Of a stretch of DNA of 64,000 nt, positions 8,848 through 15,483 are shown one piece after another; positions within the stretch are counted from its first letter, which is position 1, and each line of letters opens with the position of its first letter. The notes beneath the pieces were generated by a model. The model was not told the DNA's origin, searched no databases, and saw nothing but the letters and a program-made list of their open reading frames with translations. The position numbers were made by a program, and so were the translations under genes. Origin of the DNA: Dyadobacter sp. Leaf189 (GTDB lineage: Bacteria; Bacteroidota; Bacteroidia; Cytophagales; Spirosomataceae); assembly GCF_001424405.1 (NCBI RefSeq), contig NZ_LMPS01000001.1, forward strand, positions 679,999-743,998, given 5' to 3'.

Positions 8848-9942
8848 ATGAATGCTTCTTTAGATATCCTTCCGCTGAGCAGTTGGATCAATACCGAGGG
8901 AAAACCTTTGGTAATCGCAGGGCCTTGCAGTGCAGAGACTGAAGACCAAATGTTAGAAACCGCAAGCCAGATTAAAGAGGAAGGCTTTGCACATGTGATC
9001 CGTGCGGGGATCTGGAAACCCAGAACCCGCCCTGGCAGCTTTGAAGGAATGGGAGAGGCAGCATTGCCCTGGTTACAGGCGGTGAAAAAAGAAACAGGTT
9101 TGCCTGTTGCTGTCGAAGTTGCTACTCCGCAGCATATCGAACTTGCATTGAAATATGGCGTTGATATCCTTTGGATAGGCGCTCGTACTACTGTAAACCC
9201 GTTTAATGTTCAGGAATTAGCTGACGCATTGAAGGGTATCGATGTACCTGTACTTGTTAAGAACCCGGTTAACCCGGACCTGCAACTTTGGGTAGGTGCT
9301 CTTGAGCGTTTGAATCAGGCAGGAGTGAAGAAACTTGGTGCAATCCACAGAGGTTTCTCAAATGCGCAGGAGACCAAGTTCCGTAATTCACCAATGTGGA
9401 ACATTGCGATCGAGCTGAAAACGATTTTCCCTGAGCTGCCGGTAATCGGCGACCCTAGCCACATGGCAGGAAAACGTGCCTACTTGTATGAATTGGCACA
9501 ACGTGCGCTTGACTTGCATTACGACGGTCTGATCATCGAGTCACATCGCGATCCGGATAAAGCTTGGTCTGATGCATCTCAGCAGTTAACTCCTGCGGCT
9601 TTGGGCCAGATGTTGCACGATCTGCATGTTCGTAAAGAATCTTACGGCAGCGATTATGCATCACAATTGGAAATTATCCGCGGCAAAATCGATCATTTGG
9701 ATCGTGAAATGCTGGAAACTTTGGCACAGCGTATGGCGCTTGTTGAAAAACTGGCAGAATACAAACGTGATAACAACGTAGCTGCTTACCAGGTGGATCG
9801 TTTCCGTGAAGTATTGGAAACGCGTGCAGGCTGGGGCAAGAGCATGAACCTTTATCCTAATTTGGTGGATGAATTGTTCAAGCTGGTACACATGGAATCT
9901 ATCCGCAAGCAAACGGAAGTAATGAACCAGGTGAGTGCCTAG
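8848..9942 (+). CDS. Bifunctional DAHP synthase / chorismate mutase
   Basis: Joins the first step of the shikimate pathway (3-deoxy-7-phosphoheptulonate synthase) to chorismate mutase, the branch step toward phenylalanine and tyrosine. The N-terminal part (about 1-260) is the KDPG-synthase-like DAHP synthase of the AroA-beta family, with LVIAGPCSAET, RAGIWKPRTRPGSF, GDPSHMAGKR and IIESHRDPDKAWSD. The C-terminal ~90 residues form an AroQ-type chorismate mutase: 'IRGKIDHLDREMLETLAQRM' with a basic 'KLAEYKR'. Such fusions are usual in Bacteroidota, and the mutase half is a known route for feedback control. An in-frame ATG at 8764 would add 28 residues with no family resemblance, so the ATG at 8848 is preferred. 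Confidence 0.92.
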   Translation: MNASLDILPLSSWINTEGKPLVIAGPCSAETEDQMLETASQIKEEGFAHVIRAGIWKPRTRPGSFEGMGEAALPWLQAVKKETGLPVAVEVATPQHIELALKYGVDILWIGARTTVNPFNVQELADALKGIDVPVLVKNPVNPDLQLWVGALERLNQAGVKKLGAIHRGFSNAQETKFRNSPMWNIAIELKTIFPELPVIGDPSHMAGKRAYLYELAQRALDLHYDGLIIESHRDPDKAWSDASQQLTPAALGQMLHDLHVRKESYGSDYASQLEIIRGKIDHLDREMLETLAQRMALVEKLAEYKRDNNVAAYQVDRFREVLETRAGWGKSMNLYPNLVDELFKLVHMESIRKQTEVMNQVSA

Positions 9943-9962
9943 TTACGATAATATATTAGATG

Positions 9963-9993
9963 AAGGCTGTCCGGATTTCGGGCAGCCTTTTTT
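9963..9993. terminator. Intrinsic terminator after DAHP synthase
   Basis: AAGGCTGTCC/GGGCAGCCTT stem (one G-U pair) with a T6 tract. It lies 20 bp after the gene and 7 bp before the stop of the converging SGNH hydrolase gene, and probably serves both. Confidence 0.85.
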
Positions 9994-9999
9994 GTTGTA

Positions 10000-10641
10000 T
10001 TAGAGTTTGCTTTCTCTTAATACCCGACTGATCTCCTCTCCCCAAATCTGATACGCCCGCTCGTTCAAATGTGTTTTATCTACTGCAAACTCCGACCGCA
10101 AACCGGTAGGATCTGAAATCCGCGCATTGAGGTCAATGTAGGTAATGCTGTGTTTTTGACAATAATCAACCAGGAAGCGGTTCAATGCAATTACTTCTGC
10201 CCTGCTTATCGGATCGTTCTGCTCGAAAGGGGTTAGGGTAACAACAGGTTTGATGTTGTTCCTGATCATGATTTCAAGGAGCGATTGGAAATTAGCCTGT
10301 ATCTTCTCCTGCGAAACGCCGACGGTAATATCATTAATTCCACCTTCCAAAAAGCAGATCTCAGGTTTCAGGTCTATAACGTGCGACTCTATCAATTGCA
10401 GGAAATGGTAAGTGCAAAGTCCCGGAAGTCCATTGTTCATTACATCGGTCCGGCCAAGCAATTCCACCCATTTCCCCTGTGCAGTAAGCGAGTTACCATA
10501 CATGACAATGGTCGGGTTTCCTTTGATGCTTACAAACCTTTGCAGGATTTTATCCCTGTAAATAATTGCAAAGGCTATAATCAATGTGATTAAGATGAAA
10601 TTGAGCAGGAGTGAAGCAGTCAGCAGCTTTTTAGTTTTCAT
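10000..10641 (-). CDS. SGNH/GDSL-type hydrolase, membrane-anchored
   Basis: Predicted esterase or acetylhydrolase of the SGNH fold, 213 residues. An N-terminal hydrophobic segment (about 7-27) is an uncleaved anchor or signal. Block I is MYGNSLTAQ with the nucleophile Ser51, block III is GGINDI with its Asn, and block V is DKTHLNERAY with the catalytic Asp and His. This is the layout of rhamnogalacturonan or platelet-activating-factor acetylhydrolase relatives, so the substrate is probably an O-acetylated glycan or lipid, which is inference only. The gene follows tdk by 18 bp on the same strand and probably shares its promoter, although the two functions are not obviously related. Confidence 0.85.
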   Translation of the reverse strand: MKTKKLLTASLLLNFILITLIIAFAIIYRDKILQRFVSIKGNPTIVMYGNSLTAQGKWVELLGRTDVMNNGLPGLCTYHFLQLIESHVIDLKPEICFLEGGINDITVGVSQEKIQANFQSLLEIMIRNNIKPVVTLTPFEQNDPISRAEVIALNRFLVDYCQKHSITYIDLNARISDPTGLRSEFAVDKTHLNERAYQIWGEEISRVLRESKL

Positions 10642-10659
10642 GCGCCTTTCGGGAAAAAG

Positions 10660-11283
10660 CTAATAAGCGTGCTCGCCGAGATTGAAACACCTTCTGCAGC
10701 GTGCTTCATAGTGATCGGTTTCGCCCAGCAGTACCCGCGCATCCGAGGCAGTGAGGCGGTAAGAATGGGATGCAACCTCGCCGCACACCATACAAATTGC
10801 GTGCACTTTGGTGACATATTCCGCAGTCGCCATCAATTGCGGCATACAACCAAATGGTTTTCCCATATAATCCATATCCAGGCCGGCCACAATTACCCGT
10901 TTGCCGGAATCAGCGAGATCGTTGCAAACCTGCACAATAGCCTCATCAAAGAATTGCGCTTCATCGAGCCCGACAACCTCACAATTCTGCGCCAGATCCA
11001 TTATTTCAATGGAGAATTGGACCGGAATAGAGCGGATCGAATTATCATTATGCGAAACAATGTTCTCTTCGTGGTAACGTTTATCCAGTGCTGGTTTGAA
11101 AATCTGTACGCGCTGGCGCGCTATTTTTGCTCTGTTCAGTCTCCGGATCAACTCTTCCGTTTTCCCGGAGAACATCGAGCCGCAGATTACCTCGATCCAG
11201 CCCGTTTTGGGGTGTTGATCTGCTCTTTTAGGGGACGGTTCTACAAACATCTTTGGTGTCGGATTGACCTTTTTAAGAGTCAA
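10660..11283 (-). CDS. tdk: Thymidine kinase
   Basis: ATP-dependent phosphorylation of thymidine in the pyrimidine salvage pathway. The type II enzyme is recognised by the Walker A motif GSMFSGKT (35-42), the Asp-Glu-Ala-Gln motif in GLDEAQFFD, the lasso-loop region with [19 protein letters not shown], and two zinc-binding Cys pairs (CMVC and CRRC). The 207-residue length includes an unusual ~25-residue charged N-terminal extension (residues 4-27) ahead of the core, with several Pro and Lys. A good Bacteroidota promoter sits immediately upstream. An SGNH hydrolase gene follows 18 bp downstream. Confidence 0.95.
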   Translation of the reverse strand: MTLKKVNPTPKMFVEPSPKRADQHPKTGWIEVICGSMFSGKTEELIRRLNRAKIARQRVQIFKPALDKRYHEENIVSHNDNSIRSIPVQFSIEIMDLAQNCEVVGLDEAQFFDEAIVQVCNDLADSGKRVIVAGLDMDYMGKPFGCMPQLMATAEYVTKVHAICMVCGEVASHSYRLTASDARVLLGETDHYEARCRRCFNLGEHAY

Positions 11284-11303
11284 TTTTGATTATATTTACA
11301 AAG

Positions 11304-11338
11304 CAAACATATTTTTTTTAAACACGATCGTTATCAAA
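11304..11338 (-). promoter_or_regulatory. Bacteroidota-type promoter of tdk
   Basis: On the minus strand, TTTG (11338-11335), 23 bp, then TATGTTTG (11311-11304) matches the -33 TTTG / -7 TAnnTTTG consensus known for Bacteroidota sigma-ABfr. It is 20 bp upstream of the tdk ATG. Confidence 0.6.
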
Positions 11339-11352
11339 AGCTCATATTCGTT

Positions 11353-12456
11353 ATGCCGGATAATTTGAATTCAAATGCACTCAACCAATATGCCGCCCGG
11401 TTTACTACAACAGTTCTGAATGATGTTTACAGGGCTCAGGATGTAATCAATGGGGCAGGTTTATTGAAGCTCACTCCGGTAAGGCAGGTCAATCTCGGAA
11501 TTCTCAACCGGTTGTTTGAAGCATGGAAAAGCAATGCAGAATCATTTCGCAGCCCGTACTTTGATTTTGCCCACGAAGATGTAAAACGAGCGCTGGAAGA
11601 TTTTATGAACACCGCTTCCCAGCATATTGCGGTAAGACGGGCGGATCTTGAACCGCTGCTTTCCGAATCTGTAAAAGATGCATTGCGGCTGCTGCTTGCA
11701 CCTGCCGATTATTTTGAGGGTAAAATCCGCTCAACTGCTGACGCCGAATTTACACACGAAAAGGCTGAGAAAATGCTCAAATACACGCACATTCACCGCG
11801 GTATTGCAGAAGCGATGTTAGGAAGACTTACAGATAGCGGCTCCGATTCGGTATACCAAACACAGGCTGTGAGCTGGTTGTACGAATTGAAAGACAACGG
11901 AGATCTGCTGGACGACACCGATGAACATCTGCAGCTGTTTTCAGATATATTCCCGATTAACATCAATGAGCTGCGCATTCAGGAGATTAGTAAACCTGTC
12001 AGTACCAAGCAGGAGCCCAAATCCTTCTTTGATTCAGCATTCAGCGAGCTGGAACCGGCAGGTGCCAGACCAGGCCCGCCACGTGCCGAGCCTGTTTCTG
12101 TTGTTTTGGGAGATATCGTTGCGAAATCCCAGACAGTGGAAAAAGATTCATTGAACAACCGCTTTAAGGTAGATATCCCGCAACCCAAGGAGGATAAATC
12201 CTACGGAAGCGTTCCTTTCCGTGTCGAGAGCATTGCCAGTGCTATTCCGCTGGGACAAAGATTTATGTTTGTAAACCAGCTTTTCAATAAAAACAGCGAG
12301 CATTTCGATAAAGCGATTTATGAGCTCGATGCAGTTAAAAGCTTTGAAGAGGCTGAAAACCTGATCTGGCACCGGTATGCTTCCAAATATGCGTGGGATG
12401 TAAATGGCGAGGCAGTAACTGCGCTGCTGGCGATTGTAAAGAGAAAATTTGCCTGA
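11353..12456 (+). CDS. Conserved protein of unknown function
   Basis: I do not recognise this 367-residue protein. It has no signal peptide or membrane segment and is mainly helical. An N-terminal half (about 1-185) reads like a compact helical domain ('ARFTTTVLNDVYRAQDVING', with 'KLTPVRQVNLGILNRLFEAW'). A linker rich in Pro, Ser, Glu and Lys follows (about 210-280), then a C-terminal helical segment (about 285-367) ending in RYASKYAWDVNGEAVTALLAIVKRKFA. That last part recalls the short C-terminal helical domain of other Bacteroidota proteins of unknown role. It is cytoplasmic by sequence, is transcribed away from tdk, and has its own terminator. Confidence 0.75.
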   Translation: MPDNLNSNALNQYAARFTTTVLNDVYRAQDVINGAGLLKLTPVRQVNLGILNRLFEAWKSNAESFRSPYFDFAHEDVKRALEDFMNTASQHIAVRRADLEPLLSESVKDALRLLLAPADYFEGKIRSTADAEFTHEKAEKMLKYTHIHRGIAEAMLGRLTDSGSDSVYQTQAVSWLYELKDNGDLLDDTDEHLQLFSDIFPININELRIQEISKPVSTKQEPKSFFDSAFSELEPAGARPGPPRAEPVSVVLGDIVAKSQTVEKDSLNNRFKVDIPQPKEDKSYGSVPFRVESIASAIPLGQRFMFVNQLFNKNSEHFDKAIYELDAVKSFEEAENLIWHRYASKYAWDVNGEAVTALLAIVKRKFA

Positions 12457-12480
12457 TAGCTTAGTGTTGCAAGATATAGA

Positions 12481-12513
12481 AAGGCTCCCGTTGCTTAGCT
12501 GCGGGAGCTTTTT
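12481..12513. terminator. Intrinsic terminator between converging genes
   Basis: GCTCCCG (12484-12490) pairs with CGGGAGC (12502-12508) and is followed by TTTTT. It abuts the stop codon of the HMG-CoA-lyase-like gene on the other strand. Confidence 0.8.
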
Positions 12514-13360
12514 AGCTTTTTACCAAATCCAAAAATAAAGCTCTGGCTGTCTCTAATGCTGCAAAGTCAAGGTTTAGCGGGCTTTGCTTTTCAATAGCGA
12601 AATCGACAAGCTTCTCGGTGGGCATGTTGCCGACCAGCTCGTCCTGCGCCATCGGGCAGCCGCCATATCCGAGCAGCGCACCATCAAAGCGGGTGCATCC
12701 GGCAGCGAATGCAGCTTCTATTTTCTCGCGCCATTCCGCAGGCTTGGTATGAAAATGAGCCCCGAATTCAAGGTGGGGGTAATGCGGGATGAGCTCCGAG
12801 AAAAGCGACGTTATTGCTTCGCTACTGGCAACTCCTACCGTATCTGATAATGAAAAGATACTTACCCCAAGATTTGACAGCTTACTGATCCATTCCATAA
12901 CAATTCCGGGCTCCCAGGGATCTCCGTACGGATTTCCGAAGCCCATTGAAATATATATCACCACTTCTTTCTCATTTCTGGATGCGAGCTCGCAGATGTT
13001 GCGGACCCTTTCTACAGAATCGGCAATGGTCGCATTGGTATTGCGGCGCTGGAAAGTTTCGGAAATGGAGAATGGAAAACCGAGGTAGCCGATCTGTTTG
13101 AAACCGCAGGCTTCCGCCGCGCCCCTTTCATTTGCAACGATCGCAAGCAGTTTTGACCTGGAAGAAGCGGTATCAAGCTGATCCAGCAGAAGCGCAGTAT
13201 CGCTTACCTGCGGCATAGCTTTCGCGGAAACAAAGCTGCCAAAGTCAATCGTATCGAACCCTACTTTCAACAATTGATTGAGGTACTCAACCTTTTGCTG
13301 CGTCGGAATGAATGGATGATACCCTTGCCAGGCATCGCGGGGACATTCAATTAGTTTCAA
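12512..13360 (-). CDS. Hydroxymethylglutaryl-CoA lyase-like enzyme
   Basis: TIM-barrel lyase of the HMGL family, expected to cleave 3-hydroxy-3-methylglutaryl-CoA to acetyl-CoA and acetoacetate (leucine catabolism). Family marks are CPRDAWQG near the N-terminus (counterpart of the GPRDGLQ motif), DFGSFVSAKAMPQVSDT, the metal-binding His pair in GAHFHTKPAEW, and the active-site Cys loop GYGGCPMAQDELVGNMPTE. The 282-residue length fits. The start is a TTG; there is no in-frame ATG and no clear ribosome-binding site, because the region just upstream is the octamer tract TGATTGAA x3. A citramalate-type aldolase is a less likely reading. Confidence 0.85.
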   Translation of the reverse strand: MKLIECPRDAWQGYHPFIPTQQKVEYLNQLLKVGFDTIDFGSFVSAKAMPQVSDTALLLDQLDTASSRSKLLAIVANERGAAEACGFKQIGYLGFPFSISETFQRRNTNATIADSVERVRNICELASRNEKEVVIYISMGFGNPYGDPWEPGIVMEWISKLSNLGVSIFSLSDTVGVASSEAITSLFSELIPHYPHLEFGAHFHTKPAEWREKIEAAFAAGCTRFDGALLGYGGCPMAQDELVGNMPTEKLVDFAIEKQSPLNLDFAALETARALFLDLVKS

Positions 13361-13446
13361 TGATTGAATGATTGAATGATTGAATAGTGGGAGGACGGAG
13401 GAGGGCAGAAACGACTTCCTCCCTTTCCTCCATTTTCCCTTTTCTC
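13361..13446. repeat. Octamer tract plus purine/pyrimidine inverted repeat
   Basis: Three perfect copies of TGATTGAA (13361-13384) run into a G/A-rich arm (GGGAGGACGGAGGAGGG) and then a C/T-rich arm containing TTCCTCCCTTTCCTCC (13416-13431). The same 16-mer occurs at 24792-24807. The tract fills the whole gap between two same-strand genes and touches the TTG start of the lyase gene. Confidence 0.8.
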
Positions 13447-13447
13447 C

Positions 13448-14509
13448 TTATTTTAAAATCGGAGCTAAATCGGCTTCGTTTTCTTTCAGCCAGGCAGCAA
13501 TTTCCTCTACGATCTGGCGGATACCGATTTCCGGTTTCCAGCCGGTTAATGCGGTTACTTTTGTATTGTCGGTAACATACAACCGGATATCTGCAGTGCG
13601 GTTTTCAGGTACTACTTTGATCGGGATCGTTTTGCCGGTTACTTCCTGGCAAACTTTCGTCAGTTCCTGCAACGAGGCGCTGCTCTCCAGACCGCCGCCT
13701 GCATTCAGGATTTCTCCGTTTACCTTATCCAGATTGTGTAATTGCCAGTCGATCAGCCTGTACAAATCAGCCACGTGCAGCATATCGCGGATCTGCTTGC
13801 CTGTGCCGCCGTAGCCAAAGTAACCCAGCTGCTGGTCAAAATAATGTTTGGCGATCCACAACACCATTACGCCCTGATCAACCTTGCCCATCTGCCACGG
13901 ACCAGTAATCACACCACAGCGGTTGATCACCGTTTTGAGGTTATAGAACTCATTGTATTCCTGAATAATCAGCTCGGAAGCCAGCTTTGTGGTACCGTAC
14001 AAAGAACGCGCGCCATTTAGCGGGAAATCTTCGGCAATACCTTTTGAGGATACCCCGGGAACCGGCTGCTCGTCAGACAATGCAAATCTCGTTTCTTCCT
14101 CAACGAAATTCAGTGTTTCAATGGTTTTAATCGGATATACCCGGCTGGTAGAAAGGAAAATAAAACCTGCTTTGTGCTTCAATGCATAGTTGAGGCAATT
14201 CACAGTGCCCACCAGATTGGTGTTGATCAGGTAATCGGGCGTTCCGTCGAGTCCCGCCAGTACCGAAGGTTCGGCAGAGGCTTCTATCACCGTGTCCACT
14301 GCCGGAATGGCGTCAAAGTCTTCCTTGTTACGTATATCCCCATGGACGAATTCCACTCCATGCTTTTTCAAGCGGCTGATATTCAGTTCTGATCCCCGGC
14401 GTTTCAGGTTATCGAGCGCAAATACCTCGTAATGCGGATAATTCATTTTTAAAGAAATGGCCAGCGACGATCCGACAAAGCCTGCTCCTCCGGTAATTAA
14501 GATTTTCAT
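13448..14509 (-). CDS. NAD-dependent epimerase/dehydratase (CDP-paratose 2-epimerase-like)
   Basis: Extended short-chain dehydrogenase acting on a nucleotide sugar. The Rossmann motif GGAGFVG sits at residues 7-13, and the acid that selects NAD follows in ALDNLKRRGSELNI. The catalytic Ser/Thr is in STSRVYP and the Tyr-x-x-x-Lys is YGTTK. The 'RRGSELN' loop and 'RCGVITGPWQMGKVDQGVM' region resemble CDP-tyvelose/CDP-paratose 2-epimerases, but the exact sugar cannot be read from sequence. The 353-residue length is normal. No other glycan genes are adjacent. A candidate promoter is visible upstream on the minus strand. Confidence 0.85.
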   Translation of the reverse strand: MKILITGGAGFVGSSLAISLKMNYPHYEVFALDNLKRRGSELNISRLKKHGVEFVHGDIRNKEDFDAIPAVDTVIEASAEPSVLAGLDGTPDYLINTNLVGTVNCLNYALKHKAGFIFLSTSRVYPIKTIETLNFVEEETRFALSDEQPVPGVSSKGIAEDFPLNGARSLYGTTKLASELIIQEYNEFYNLKTVINRCGVITGPWQMGKVDQGVMVLWIAKHYFDQQLGYFGYGGTGKQIRDMLHVADLYRLIDWQLHNLDKVNGEILNAGGGLESSASLQELTKVCQEVTGKTIPIKVVPENRTADIRLYVTDNTKVTALTGWKPEIGIRQIVEEIAAWLKENEADLAPILK

Positions 14510-14552
14510 AAAGTGTTTTTAAATTGGAAGAATGTGTGGATTCAGATAAGAC

Positions 14553-14586
14553 CAAAGTTAGGACATTCCCGAAAAACGGTTAGCAA
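14553..14586 (-). promoter_or_regulatory. Candidate promoter of the epimerase gene
   Basis: On the minus strand, TTG (14586-14584), 23 bp, then TAACTTTG (14560-14553) fits the TTG / TAnnTTTG pattern. It is 44 bp upstream of the ATG. Confidence 0.45.
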
Positions 14587-14757
14587 GCTGACTTAGTTTT
14601 CTATGGAAATAGGCCTGGTAAGTAGCTAAACGCCGGAGAATAAATAAATTCTGCTTCAGTGAAGTATGTAACTTCCGATAACATCTTTGAAGTAGATACC
14701 TTTCGAACCGCAGCAATTACACAGGTTTTTATAGTATTATTATAAAAAATTTCGTGC

Positions 14758-15483
14758 ATGTCGAACTTTACCTATTCCTTTCTCTTCTTCCTGTGCATTG
14801 CCGGTAATTCCTTTGGCCAGATCGCCCAGGTAAACACTGCGACAGATCCCGCATCCCATCCCATATCTGTTTATAAAGAAGCCACCGCCTTCACGCAAAA
14901 CCTGTATAACGGCCGACAGTATTACCTCTACGATCCGAGGAATGAGGAACACCAGTTTTTTGATACGAGAAAATGGATGAAAGGTGTTATTCGCTATGAT
15001 AATCAGCAGTTTGACAGCATTCCGATGCTTTACGACATTTTCAAAGACGAGCTGGTCATCAAGCATTTCAATGGAGATCACCTGTTGCTGCAATCCGAAA
15101 AAGTTGACTTCTTTTTGCTGAACGATCACAGTTTTGTTCGCCTCGAAGCAGGGAAGGATATCGGACCGCAAATGCGTACCGGTTTTTATGACGTGATTTA
15201 CGATGGTAAGTCCCGCACGATCGCTAGACGGGCGAAACAGCGGCAGGAAAAAATCGTGGATAAAAAAGTAATATCCCTATACCCGCAGAAGAACTTCTTT
15301 TTTGTTCTGAAAGATGGAAAGTACCACAGTACGCAGACAAAGAAATCGGTATTGAACCTGTTTCCTGAGCACAAAAAGGAATTACGCAAGGTGCTGAGGG
15401 ACGGGCATATCAAGTTCCGGAAGCAAAAAGATCTGGCCATTGCCAAGATGGTCGCCGTTCACGATGAATTAGCCAAGCCATGA
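14758..15483 (+). CDS. Secreted protein of unknown function
   Basis: 241-residue exported protein with a signal peptide (1 to about 20, ending SFGQ) and no recognised catalytic motif. It is rich in aromatic and charged residues, with a mostly beta N-terminal half (for example KGVIRYDNQQFDSIPMLYD) and a basic helical C-terminal end (about 195-241). Proteins of this kind are found immediately ahead of STN-type TonB receptors in Cytophagales. Here the stop codon overlaps the ATG of the receptor by 4 bp (ATGA), so the two are translationally coupled. A role as periplasmic or surface partner of the receptor is inferred from position only. Confidence 0.75.
   Translation: MSNFTYSFLFFLCIAGNSFGQIAQVNTATDPASHPISVYKEATAFTQNLYNGRQYYLYDPRNEEHQFFDTRKWMKGVIRYDNQQFDSIPMLYDIFKDELVIKHFNGDHLLLQSEKVDFFLLNDHSFVRLEAGKDIGPQMRTGFYDVIYDGKSRTIARRAKQRQEKIVDKKVISLYPQKNFFFVLKDGKYHSTQTKKSVLNLFPEHKKELRKVLRDGHIKFRKQKDLAIAKMVAVHDELAKP

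Noticed and set aside
10669..11289. 206-codon open frame on the plus strand opposite tdk
   Set aside because: It is an exact antisense shadow of a clear thymidine kinase gene and has no protein-like composition.
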